Shown: positions 35,666 to 47,622, counted from the stretch's first letter. The stretch: DNA of 64,000 bases from Babylonia areolata (GCF_041734735.1 NC_134891.1:13898078-13962077); one strand, 5' to 3'. Notes: generated from the sequence alone by a model not told the origin. Numbers and translations: made by a program.

Positions 35666-36660
35666 GTAAATGATGTAATATGTGAAAAGATAAATGAAAT
35701 ATAAAATGCCTTGTATGTTATGGGCAGATGCACAGTAGTTACTGGGTAGGTGATACCTTTCTAGGTGTCCAGAAGAGTGGTGCCAGACATTACATGATGT
35801 ATCCTGTCTGTGAAGTGATATGAAAGACATCAACAGTTGTGTCATTTATATGTAATATGTAATCTGTTGTTTATTTGTTCTCACTGACCTTTATTAGTAG
35901 CATCATTCTTTTTTCTGGCCTTTGCGCAGATCTTTTCCTTCCATCTGTATACTCTTCAATTCAGTAAATCAGTTATTTCTTTTGTACAGTCCCCTTTTAT
36001 ATACCACTCGGTTCAAAACTCGGCTACACACATGCACGCGCATGAAAAACATTTTTCTTGCTGCCTCTTTAGTAGTTTAAACATAAAATGTTGAAATAAA
36101 ACTTGTTATTTTACTCCCTTTGCTCCTGATTTCCTCTGTGTAAGAGGACTGGCCCTTTCCTGTTAACCCATCATACTCTGATACTGTAGTTACATCTACA
36201 TTGCCGAAATGACTGCTTAACACATCATCAGACTTTCCCGAATCTTCCTTCAACCACATCAAGATGTAGTCTCGAAGTATTGTCAAACCTTGAGGAAGAT
36301 TGCATTTGTATCATGACTAACATGAACACAGTCCTAATGTGATATATGGTGGGATGTGTGGCTCAATTTGTTGACCTATGTCAACCAATTCAGCAGCAGA
36401 TGAGCACAAACATGGCTGATGACACCAGTCTTACTGGTCGACTTCAGACAAACAAAATGTAAATTATAAGATTATATTGCAGACACTGATTGGTCTGAGT
36501 CACAAACTGGTCTGAATCTGACACATACAGCAGCACATCACGAGCTTGAAAATGCTGATTAGGTTCGTGTGCAACATGGAGGGTGTGCTCAAGTTTGTGG
36601 GCATGTGAAAGGAAATATGTGAATGCCATGAGAACATCAAAGTCGAAAGAAATAACATCA
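35666..36660. other. Unassigned sequence
   Basis: About 1 kb. A minus-strand open stretch at 36286-36077 (DDVLSSHFGNVDVTTVSEYD and following) reads like a real exon but has no recognised family and no clear splice sites, so no gene is called. Confidence 0.3.
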
Positions 36661-36664
36661 GTCT

Positions 36665-36712
36665 ATCAATCAACCAAAAACACTTTATTAATCCACTTGG
36701 AAATCAACTTGT
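36665..36712 (-). mobile_element. Possible LINE 3' end
   Basis: The reverse complement reads AAGTGGATTAATAAAGTGTT, a sequence with a polyadenylation signal often seen at LINE 3' ends. Nothing coding is attached. Low certainty. Confidence 0.2.
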
Positions 36713-37160
36713 GCAATCACAATATATATATATAGTACAACAATACATGTACATAAATATATATATATGTATAAACATCCAGGAGATAAATCGTACATAT
36801 AAGTAAAATGCACAAACACACACACACACACACATACAAACTCACGCACACACACATACAAACTCACACACACACACACACACTCATACAAACTCACGCA
36901 CACACACATACAAACTCACACACACATACGTTAAGACCGTAAGGTATTGTACAACAAATATATATATAAAAACATGCAGGAGATAAATCATATAGAGAGA
37001 GTAAAATGCACACACACGCTCACACTCACACATGATTGTCACACCAATAAATTCAATACATTTAACATTAAGTTACGCAAAATCCATTACAGTAAAAAAA
37101 ATTTTTTTTAAATCACTTCCAGAAAAGAAAAAAAAAAACCACTTCCAATCACACACACAC
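36712..37160. repeat. AT and CA microsatellites with a local duplication
   Basis: ATATAT runs at 36721-36735 and 36760-36770, and CA-rich tracts at 36812-36930 and 37008-37030. A segment with GTACAACAA, an AT run, CATCCAGGAGATAAATC and GTAAAATGCACA occurs at about 36735-36815 and again at 36948-37012, so a unit of about 210 bp is duplicated. TACAAACTCACGCACACACA occurs several times within. Confidence 0.75.
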
Positions 37161-38306
37161 GATGGCTGGCCCATGCTCAGCCACTCAGTCCCACATGCAT
37201 GCATAATGTCTGCACCCATGCACTCACCTGATAGTGAAGTTCAGGGGTTGCTTGGAGGGGATGGGGATGGGGGATTAGTGTCACAGTCCTATGAGTGAGT
37301 GTTATTGCATGCTTTGATTGTGTGCGCGAATGGCTGTAGGAATGAATGAATGAATGCAACGATATCTTCTTGTGTGTGGAGCTCTGAATCTGCCACTTAC
37401 AACATGTGAAAACCTGGCTTAAGTCAGAATTTTTCATTTCTGACATTTTTGTACTTTCTGAAAGTTTAAAATTCACAGATTAACACATGCAAAAAAACAG
37501 AACTGATCTATCTATCATAGGTTTTTTTTATTTTTTCAAATTTGGTGTGCCAAAAAGAACAAAATTAATGGGGAAATTCGCTCACGAAAAATACATACAT
37601 TTGCCTGCTTATAACTTTAGAACAAGTATTATCTTGAACATGTAATTAAGTCAAAAGATTCAGAATTAAGTAATCCATAAATTTCTATATGAAAAATGTG
37701 CTGGAAAATTCATATTTTCTCTCAGTACTCAAACACTCAAACAGTACTCAAACACTCAAAGGCACGTCCAGGACTGATATCATGCAAGAGAGAGCAACAA
37801 TGGCAACAGTGAATGTTTTTTTGTTTGTTTTTTTAATGAGACAAAAGCTGCATTTAACAAAAAATATTTCATGTCCCTAATGCTGATGAATCTTCTGAAC
37901 TTCAACTTTAGATCCCAGATCAAAATAACTTTTTACTGAGGCAGTCAAGAGGTGTATTGCCACATCATCCCCTGACATGATTTCAGGAAAGCCTGAACAC
38001 TGCCACATAATTCAAAGGCACTTGTGTGAAGAATCTCTAGATTTGATCAAAACAAACATTTCACTCCAAGATCAAAGTGTAATGTTTGGCAAAAGAGTTT
38101 GTTGGATCAAAACACAGAACTGATTAGAAACTTGCCTTTTATTATCTGGACAGATGAAGGAAATGTGGTATTTTTGTTTCCCAAATTTGTAGTCAGATGT
38201 ACTGGCAGTACAGTTGCAACAGTTGCTGTCAGGGAAAACACATTTATGAATCTCTCTCTCTCTCCAGCTGTTTTAAAACATGATTGCTTTTGGGGGTTCA
38301 CCCATG

Positions 38307-38340
<34 letters not shown>

Positions 38341-39465
38341 TGATCTATTTTCTGATCAGCAGCAGCACATATGTCTTTATCCAAATTATTATGAATTACA
38401 AAGACCACAGAATGAAACACTGTCAATTACAATCTGTCTTAGAAAGCCTGAACTTTCAACAGAATTACCAATCTTGCAAAATTTCAATTGGAAACATGGC
38501 TAAATTCAAAGAATCGAAGTGAAATACTCCAAAGAGTACAGACCCTAATGTCATGTTTTTTTCGCACAGCTAAGAATAGTTGGTTGCAACTTCAGCTGCA
38601 CCACAGATGTCAAGATAGGAAGTGGAGAGGAGAAGGAGGAAGAGATTTGACAGATAAGTTCGGCACGGCAGTTTACCCTCTTCCAAATCTGACTATTAAG
38701 TTCAACTGTTCTTTGGCACTACTAAAGCTGGCTTGTGCCAGACCTTTGTACCACTCACGGCCTCTTTCTCCCTTCCCGCCGCTTCTTTCCCACGCTTTCG
38801 CACTGTGCTGTTGTGTGTGTATCGAGCGGGCATGCTGTGTTTAGTGGTGTTAAAACTGATGTAATTTTTGACATCAAGTTTTCAGAAACTAGATATTTCT
38901 ACATTTTGTTGTTTAATGTGTCTTGTGTAAGCTGGAAAAATTTGGGACAAAATACAGGTCTGTGAGTAAAGATTTTACTTGTTATTTCAAGTGTGTGTAA
39001 GTGATGTGTGCTGGGGTTCACTGAGCCAGCCACTGAAGATCCCTCACCCGCGGTGCACTGGTGAGTGTTGATACTGACACGCTTGGGAGAGGGAGGGGTG
39101 GCTGGGGCCGGGGGCATATTTCTTTGGCTTTAATCTGAGACCATATATTTTTTTAATGATAATAACAATACAAATAATAATAATAAAGTGGTGTAAGTTG
39201 TTGAAGTAACAGATGATTGTATGTCATTTGGAATAATGATGAAGAAGTAAAATAAATAAGTTACTGTTGTAGCAAATAATTGTTGTATATCAGCGTTACT
39301 TATGCATAAATGGAGATAAGTCGTAGAATCAATTAGTCGTAGCAACAAGCAGTTGTCTGTCATTCTTATTGTGGAAAGTAGTTGTTTCAACAACAAATAC
39401 TTGTTTGTCGATATTATCTGTTTTGTTCGTGTCGGTTTTATTTTGGGGGGTCGATTCCATCCGAG
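37161..39465. other. Unassigned; possible promoter and leader of the RAG1-like element
   Basis: Contains a (CA)15 run at 38308-38337. A minus-strand open stretch near 37995-37877 (FPEIMSGDDVAIHLLTASVK) could be an exon but is unsupported. The stretch 38700-39465 directly precedes the RAG1-like start codon and may hold the terminal inverted repeat and leader of that transposon; I could not identify a terminal repeat by eye. Confidence 0.3.
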
Positions 39466-42400
39466 ATGGATCAAAGAGGAGGAGTTTGTATTATACTCCA
39501 TGTTTGGTGTTACATATACTTACCATGTCAAACTGATGCAAACTAGGCCTATTGGTTTGCTCTGCTTGGCCAAATTTCGCGCGGCTAACAGTGAAAAGAC
39601 GGGCCCGCCCGCTCTCAGCCAATCAAACGCCTCTAAAAGCTATAAGCGCTGAATCATTCCGTGGCCATGAACCAAAATGTCCCATGAGAACCACGGCGGA
39701 GACGCGGGGACGGACGGGCGGGCATTCGAGTTTGACATGGTAAGTATATGTAACACCAAACATGGTGCCCAGCTCGACGGAGCAGGAGAGCGTCCTAGAA
39801 AAAGAGATATCGCACCCACTCCTCATGGGGCTATATCTCAACTCTCGGACCCAGGCCCCGGTTTTTACGGCTGGTTGTTGGTGATTCCAAAGGTCTTGGG
39901 AGGGTGGAGACCAGTTTTGGATTTGTCCCCCCTCAACAAATTCCTCCCCAAAATCAAATTCAAGATGGACACACAGGCACAGATTCGGGAGACCATCCAA
40001 CAAGGTGATTGGCCTACCTCTATCGATCGGGAAGATGTTTATTTTCATATACTCATCCATTCGGCATCCCATCGGTACCTGAGGTTCGTGTGGAGGGACA
40101 AGGGGTTCCAGTTCCCGGCCCTCCCATTTGGTCTGTCCCTTGCCCCTTTCCTGTCTACCAAGGTGGTGTGGGAATTGGTGTCCATCGTCCGCTCGGAATC
40201 CTTTTGTCTCTGTGTGTACCTGGACAACTGGCTTATCCTGGCCCAGTCGCAGGCCCTGTGCCTGAGTCATACGGCCAGACTTCTAGACCTTTGCTCCCAA
40301 CTGGGCTTCCTCAGGGACCAGCAGAGATGCGATCTGTCCCCACGTCAGTCCTTCGACTTCTTAGGGATGAGATTCGACACGCGGTCCATGATAGTCTCTC
40401 TGGCGCCAGATCACTGGGACCGTCTGGCAGGTTTCCTCAGCCACTGGCGCCACTCCTCCCAAGATACAGCGTGGACACTTTCTTCCCTCTTGGGCATGAT
40501 GGAGTCCACGGCACCTCTCATTCCCCGGGACAGGGTTCTCAAGCGCCCTCTCCAGAGGGCACTGAGGTTACGCCGGTCCCAGAGCACTCAGCCATGGGAT
40601 ACCCAGATATGTCTGGGCGAGTGGTTCCTCGAGGTGATATCAGAGTGGTTAATCACCCCCCTTCGGACACAGGGAGTGCCCATAGCCCCACCTACTCTTC
40701 AGGTGGCACTCTTCACAGACGCCTCCTCCCTGGGCTGGGGAGCCCACATGGACTCACTCCATGCAGCAGGGACTTGGTCCCCGGAGGAGCGCCTATGCCA
40801 CATCAATGTTCTGGAACTGGAGGCAGTTCGCAGGGCTCTCCTGCACTTCATGGGGGAGGCCACTGGCAAGACCATCCGCTTGTTCACTGACAAGACGACG
40901 GTCGCATGTTATGTGAACAAATGGGGGGGAGCGCACTCGGCAGACCTCTCCATGCGGACCAAGGCTCTCCTCCGTTGGTGCCACAGCAAGGGCATTCCAC
41001 TTTCAGCGAGACACTTAGCGGGAAAAACCAACATCTTGGCAGATGCTCTCAGCAGGTCCAAGAGTGTCATACGCACAGAGTGCACCCTGGACAAGGACAG
41101 CCTTCAGTGGGTGTGGGAACAGTGGTTTCGGCCGATGGTGGACCTTGTTCAACAAGAGACTTCCCACTTACGTCTCTTCGGTTGCCGACCCAGAAGTGTG
41201 GCACACAGAATGTAAGAATACAATAAACACAAGCCGCATGCAACAAAATAAGGCCAAAAGGATACGCTTAATAGCCGAAAAAAGCGTAAGACGAGACAGA
41301 GCGTAAACCTGACAAGATGGCGTGGAGAGCCTTGGCCAAAGGAATGATTCAGCGCTTATAGCTTTTAGAGGCGTTTGATTGGCTGAGAGCGGGCGGGCCC
41401 ATCTTTTCACTGTTAGCCGCGCGAAATTTGGCCAAGCAGAGCAAACCAATAGGCCTAGTTTGCATCAGTTTGACATGGTACAGTATATGACACCAAATGA
41501 TCATTCACTATCTGAACATTTAGAGCGTTTAAATTCCTTATGCAGACTGTGTGGGAGAAGGTCCAAGAGATCAGAAAAAGATAGGAGCAAACAACAGAAA
41601 ACATGTGTCAGTGTTGCTTCAGAGATCAACACGTTTTTCAGCTTGAATGTGTTGGAAGATACGGAGGGAGTGCACTCAAACTCGATCTGTGCTTCTTGTT
41701 TCACAAAGATACAATTTCTACCAAAACGTGAAAACGCATCCACAACAATAGCCCGCACGTCAGCAGATATTGAAACAATGTCATATTTGTGGTGTCACTT
41801 TGACCCCAGTGTCCCAGCCAGCCAGTGTGCAGCTTGTTCACATTTTCAACAGCAGAGCATAGGCGGACGACCAGAGAAAAATCCAAAAAAAAGTTTCAGT
41901 TTAAGACCAAGCCCCCAACCAGACCGTCAGCCTGTTCAAGATGTTTCCTTTTCTGACACCTTGGATTCCACTTCAACGCCAGTTAAACATTTTAAAGTTG
42001 CACCTAAACGGCTTAGGCGAGTTCGCTCTGGTGTAGATAAAGCACTGTCTCCATTCAAAAATCACATTCTGAGGCCTTTGAGTCGTCTGAAGGCACCAAT
42101 GACGAAACCAGAGGAAAGGTATTTCACAAAATGTGCCTACATTAAGCTGTCAAAGTCCAGAGATAGAATGACCATCAAGTGCCAAACTGGTGGACAAACA
42201 CTCATCTTCCAAAAAATAAGGAAACCCCGGAAAAGATCATCACAGGCCCCAACACCACTGAGAAAGAAGAGAGCAAAAGTTATGAACAAAATCCGGCTGA
42301 ATGTATCTGGAGACACGGAGCAAGATGCAGCCAAGCAACAGGGCACAGAACTGAAGACAGCATGTAAGGCACGGAAACAACTGGTCCTTAGTGAGGCCCA

Positions 42401-44155
42401 ATGTACCCCAGTGTCTGTAACAGCAGAAGAAGGTGCAGCAGCGCGTTCAATACTAGGCATCAGTTTGACAAAATATAGAACGCTGAAATGTCTCTACAGA
42501 AGGCTTGGGGTACATTACGCCAGTGAAAAGAAAGAAAAAGCAGCACAACTGAAAGCACAGCATGCAGGAGTAGAAGGCCAGATGAGAACTCTAGAAATCT
42601 GGAATAAGGATGCAAAGGAGATGGAGCTGGTTCCAACACCTTGTGCAGGAATCAAGAATGTCCCAGATTATGTCACCAAATTGCTGGATGATTATGACAG
42701 TCAGGGTCGACTGTCATGGCATGATGGCAGCATTCCAGAGGACGAAATTTGGATTAAGACTGGAGGTGATCATGGTGGTGGGTCATTCAAACTGATGCTC
42801 CAAGTAGCAAACCTAGTCAATGCCAATTCCAAGTTCAATACTAGTGTCTTTAATATTGCTGAATGCAAAGACACTCCAGAGAACCTGAGAAGGCTACTAG
42901 GTCCATACAAAGACCAAATCACTGAACTTGAGACCATGCAGTGGAGAGGCAAACAAACACGCGTTTTTGTCTTCGGGGATTATGAATTCTTGACCAAACT
43001 GTATGGCTTGTCAGGTGCACAGGGAATCCATCCATGTCTGTACTGTACGGCAACAAAATCAGTGATCCAACACCCCCCCGAATGCAATGAAGGAAACGTC
43101 AAACTAAGGTCAGTCGCTCAAATCAAGAGCGATTACATGAAGTATCGCTGTGCAGGAAAAAACAAGAAAAATGCACAGTTGTACAACAATGTGGTCAGAA
43201 AACCAGTATTAGACATAGACCTGGAGCAGGTGACACCACCCTACCTTCATATCTTGCTGGGCATTGTCAAGAAACATCACGACCTGTTGGAAGAACAATG
43301 TCATAATTTGGATGAACAGCTAGCAAAATCAGTTGCCAGTGATAGAGACAGTACCCAATTTGACAGCTTCTCTGCACCATTTCAGAAACATGTCATGGAC
43401 ATCAAGAAGCTCAGGGGGCAGCAGAGCTATCTGAAAAATCTCAACTGCCAAGCAAAATGCAAGAACAGCAAATAGCTTCAGAAAAAGATTGAGAAACAAA
43501 AAGAAGTTATCAAAGAAACAAAAACAAAAATGACTTCGTTGCCAATTCGAACTGGGCCAATTGCTGCAAATCTGGACAAGACTCTGCAGGAAAACAGGAT
43601 CTGTCCCCAAGCTTACCATGCAAGGGCATTGGTCGGAAACCACTGCAACAAATATTTGAATGAAGACGTGTACAGAAGTATCTGTCAGAGTGTCATTGAC
43701 ATGACTGTTGAGGTCACCAAAAACAAGGACATTCAGGAAAGGGCCAAAGTTATCTGTGGTAAATTTACTCATCTGAACTCTTTTTTTCAGATGTGCATCA
43801 GCGCATAACACACCAACGAGCCATCTGTGAAGATGAGGTTGATGACATAGAAAAATCAATCCAAAGCTACATGGCATTTTACAGACAAGTCTTCCCCAAC
43901 ATTGCAGTGATTCCAAAACAACATCTGTTGGAATAGCACTGCACTCCCTGGATCAGAAGATGGGGAACAGGAATGGCACTGTTAGGGGAACAGGGAGGCG
44001 AGGAGACACATGCCACTGTCAACAATTTGTTGAGGAGAGTGTGGGGACTGAGGAGCAAACAACAGCAGCTCAAGACTCTCTTGACAGAACAGCTGACAAT
44101 TGTGGCACCCTCGTTACAGAACGCGTTTTCTCAGCCACAGAACAAAGAGTTATGA
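39466..44155 (+). pseudogene. RAG1-like transposase, interrupted by a DIRS insertion
   Basis: A DNA-transposon transposase related to RAG1. The ATG at 39466 (context CCGAGATGG) opens a frame that is cut after 12 codons by the DIRS element (39503-41497) and resumes at 41499. Numbered from this ATG: CRLCG at residues 27-31, second CxxC at 76-79, W-C-H then CxxC at 122-125, as in the RAG1 N-terminal non-core region; a long basic stretch; then the core with GGDHGGGSFK (Asp 436), VFGDYEFL (Asp 506) and PCLYC (Cys 525 and 528, 19 residues after Asp 506), later H-x4-H (43922 and 43937) and GEQGGEETH (43988-44011). In RAG1 the second catalytic Asp is 19 residues before CxxC, the zinc histidines are H-x4-H, and the catalytic Glu follows 20 residues later. 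Breaks: TAG at 43473, a frameshift near 43785, TAG at 43934, besides the insertion. Terminal inverted repeats were not found. It resembles the Aplysia N-RAG-TP type as I recall it. Confidence 0.75.
39503..41497 (+). mobile_element. DIRS element with inverted terminal repeats; fossil, internally reduced
   Basis: A 2.0-kb DIRS-like unit. Its left end (39503-39660, starting TTTGGTGTTACATATACTTA) is the inverse of its right end (41340-41497, ending GTATATGACACCAAA) over about 158 bp. Between lie a reverse transcriptase and RNase H (39770-41200; AQIRETIQQGDWPTSIDRED, PFGLSLAPFLSTKVV, VALFTDASSLGWGAHMDS, TARHLAGKTNILADALSRS-type end). The sequence is closely similar to the larger element at 60361-64000. 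Gag and tyrosine recombinase are not present here. The dinucleotide TG lies on both sides. The ends are still easily aligned, so it is fairly young. Broken, few breaks. Confidence 0.8.
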
Positions 44156-44257
44156 TCCCATGCGCACACACATGCACGCTCGGGTACACGCAGACACACA
44201 CTCATGCAGAAACAGACACACAAACATACACACGCAAGCACGCACTCTCTCTCTCTC

Positions 44258-44469
44258 TCTCTCTGCAACACATGCCCCCATGGTCAAACGGCCAACACCA
44301 GCCTCCGTGGTCATACGGCGGCACTGTTTACAGACCCATGGTAGCACATTTCCCTCCCCCTGTGAACCACACTGCCTTCCCCATCCACACACCACCGCCA
44401 CATATGTGGTACAACTGGCCATTCATGGTGCCACCACCTGCCTTTCCCCCTTTTGGCTGTAACTTCTAA
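44258..44469 (+). CDS. Proline-rich open stretch downstream of the RAG1-like gene
   Basis: After CA and CT microsatellites (44160-44266) the frame is open to a TAA at 44467-44469 and reads as a Pro, Trp and His-rich segment (MPPWSNGQHQPPWSYGG, FPPPVNHTAFPIHTPPP, MWYNWPFMVPPPAFPPFG). The composition is unlike random sequence. It lies in another frame from the transposase end at 44155. It may be the original C-terminal tail of the transposase displaced by microsatellite growth, or a chance frame. I do not recognise a family. Confidence 0.3.
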
Positions 44470-44491
44470 ACTGAAATCCGCGTGCGCGCGG

Positions 44492-44493
<2 letters not shown>

Positions 44494-44526
<33 letters not shown>

Positions 44527-44761
44527 TGACAAACTTTGAATCCTGTGAAGTTGCAATTAACTTTGAACCTTGAACCTGGCAGTTCGCACACTGATCAACA
44601 ATCTCTACAATCCTAAATCTGGTGCTAAGTTCTATGGCACTACTGTATCATGAACAGACTCTCAAGAAATTGTGTACTTTAAGAAATCAATTGACATTTC
44701 ACTTTTTTTTTTTTTTTTTTGCTCTTCCTATATGCTTTTTTTTTTTTCTTTGTTGTTGTTG

Positions 44762-44810
<49 letters not shown>

Positions 44811-44890
44811 TGTTTTTCAACATTATTCTTTGTTGTGTTTTCTTTTTCCTTTTCTTTAATTTTTTTTTCTTTTTTTTTTCTTTCTAAGTG
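44494..44890. repeat. (TG)n and poly-T tracts
   Basis: (TG)n at 44494-44521, poly-T at 44704-44720 and 44739-44749, a second (TG)n at 44764-44806, and T-rich sequence to 44885. The stretches between are unassigned. Confidence 0.9.
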
Positions 44891-45078
44891 CACTACATTT
44901 CTCAGAGCAATTTATTAAGAACTTGGCATTGACTGATTTGTTGCTCTCCCCTGTATGTTTTCAGTCTCTATCAGCGTTAAAAGTCCAAATTCTCACTTTT
45001 TATTTGTTACAAGACTTCTTCTTCTTCTTTATTTGATATTTTCGCTGTATCGTTGTTCTCCGATAATTTGTGTTGGAC

Positions 45079-45556
45079 TGTGCCGCGGTTCTCAAATTTT
45101 GCTGTGCCGTGGTTCAGTAACCGAAATTTGCCACGGTTCTTTAACTGTGCGCTGTGCAGCGGTTCCCTGACTGCGCTGTGCCGTGGTTCTTTAATTGTGT
45201 GCTGTGCCGTGGTTCTTTAATTGTGTGCTGTACCGCCGTTCCTTAATTGTATGTTGTGCCGCGGTTCTCTGTGTTGTGCCGCGGTTCCCTGTGTTGTGCC
45301 GCGGTTCCCTGACTGTGTTGTGCCGCGGTTCTCTGTGTTGTGCCGCGGTTCTCTGACTGTGCTGTGCCGCGGTTCTCTGACTGTGTTGTGCCGCGGTTCT
45401 CTGTGTTGTGCCGCGGTTCCCTGACTGTGTTGTGCCGCGGTTCCCTGACTGTGCTGTGCCATGGTTCTCTGTGTTGTGCCGCGGTTCTCTGACTGTACTG
45501 TGCCGCGGTTCCCTGACTGTGCTGTGCCGCGGTTCCCTGACTGTGCTCTGCCGCGC
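45079..45556. repeat. Minisatellite of TGTGCCGCGGTTC units
   Basis: About 20 units in two lengths, roughly 16 bp (TGTGTTGTGCCGCGGT-like) and 24 bp (the same plus CTGACTGTGC). The core CCGCGG is kept in most units. The first few units (45079-45240) are more diverged (CCGTGG, CCACGG). Both strands stay open across much of the array. It lies directly upstream of the LINE whose ORF starts near 45798 and may belong to its 5' UTR. Confidence 0.9.
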
Positions 45557-47622
45557 TTTTTTGTTGTTGAAGCTTTCAATCTGCTTTGTTGCTTGCCGTT
45601 TGCTAGATACAGGATTGTGTCTGACTGGTGAACGCTATCCTGTGGTGTTGTCAGTACTGCTCTGTCCAGCAACGGCCAAAAACAGACATTTGCTCGATCT
45701 ACATTCATTTTTTGTGATTATCTTACTTTTTTCCCTTTGTGCTTTTCCCCTGCAGGTATATAGTTTTGTCAAATACTCCTTACTATTAGTCTACACTATG
45801 GGTACTAATGTGCTACAGTCTGACTTGTCTACTAATGAGAAAGGACTACGGCTTGGACACCTGAATGTTTATCATTTGTACAATAAGCTTCAAAATGTCT
45901 GCATGCTCCTAAATGATTCTCCTCCTATTCATATACTCGGGCTCAGTGAAACACACCTTGATTTCCGATTCAGCAATGAGGCCTTATCCATACCTAACTA
46001 TGATTTCATTCGCCGTGATGGAAATCAGTATGGTGAAACAGGATTAGGGATATACATTCATCAAAGTATTTCCCATTTTACAAAAAGACGACCTGACCTA
46101 GAAACCAACAATGTGGAATGTATGTGGTTACAGGTCAAACCTTCAAAGTCCACCCCTCTCCTTGTAGGCTTTCTGTATAGAAATCCCTCAGCTAGATTCC
46201 CTTGGTATGATGACTTTGTACAAATGATGGACAATGTTTATGAACATAAACAAAATGTCATTCTGCTAGGAGATTTCAACATTAACCTGTTTAAACCACA
46301 ACCCGCATGGGAATCAACTACTACTCTCTTTGGTTTGCATCAACTCATTCACAGTGCAACCAGAATCACGAAGACGTCATCCACACTACTTGACCATATT
46401 TACACAAATAACAAAGATCTGGTGCACAACATAACAGTGTCCAACAAAAGCATCAGTGACCATTGTCCAGTTATCTGTACATGGTCTTGTAAACTTCCTC
46501 GGAAACAAAGCAAGGGCCACACAACGATCCAATACCGCTCTTTCAAAAAATTCAGTTCCACTGCATTTTTTCTTGATTTGAGCTTGGCACCCTTCCATGA
46601 AGTATTCATGACTGCAGATCCCACTCAAGCATTAACAGTATGGTATGAAACCTTTCTTGCAGTCGTTGACAGACATGCTCCTCTTCAGACGAGGAGAGTA
46701 AAACACAAAACACTTCCGAACTGGTTGACGCACGATCTCATCGTAGCTATGGCATTAAGAGATGTTTTAAAAGCTGCTGGGATGGAGACCGAATACAGAA
46801 AACAAAGAAATAAAGTGTGTGATTTAGTTAAACAAGCAAAGTCAGATCATTTTAAGAACCTTATCAACAGCAACAGAGACACAGCAACACTATGGCGTGC
46901 TGTTAATGAAATTACAGATCAGTATAAAAAGAAAACAAATGCTGTCTCAACTATGTGGACAACGGATTCACTCAATGACCATTTTCTAAAAACAGCTCAG
47001 TCAACACAGACATCTACAAACTACCTTCCTTCAGAATGTTATATAACCCCCCAGAGGTTACAAACATTTTGTCAAGAACGTCTTAAATCTGATCCATTCA
47101 CTATTCCCCCACTTACTGTTCATGAAGTTGGATCCTTAATCTCAAATCTAAAGAATGAAAAGGCAATGGGTCCAAACAGTTTAAACGCATCTGTTCTCAA
47201 ACTTGCTTTGCCCTACATAGTAGACTCCCTTACATATATTTACAATTTTTTGCATTGAACAGAACAACATTCCAGCTGCGCTAAAAACAACAAAAGTAAT
47301 CCCACTGCCAAAATCAAAAGATATTACAGATCTCAACAACTTTAGACCAATATCCCTACTGTCCGTTGTTTCCAAGCCTCTCGAAAAGCACGTCCACAAA
47401 CACCTTATGAAACACATGGAGCAAAACAACCTCTTTCATCCCCTTCAGTCCGGCTTTCGCCGTTATCACTCCTGTCACACAGCATTAACCCGACTTTGCG
47501 ACACGTGGTTATCTGCAATTAATCATAACAAGATCACTGGAACAGTTTTCCTTGATTTCAAGAAGGCCTTTGATCTTGTGGATCACGAAATACTGATAAA
47601 CAAATTAAATGAATATACTCAA

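Noticed and set aside
36812-36930. CRISPR-like spaced repeats (TACAAACTCACGCACACACA)
   Set aside because: Spacing and content are those of a degenerate CA microsatellite in a eukaryotic genome; there are no unique spacers.
41379-41498. Upstream ATG at 41379 as the start of the transposase
   Set aside because: That part of the frame lies in the DIRS terminal repeat and is shared with 56947-57066, so it is not transposase sequence.
45217-45708. Repeat-rich minus-strand ORF of 163 codons
   Set aside because: It is the minisatellite read in an open frame; the residues simply repeat with the DNA unit.
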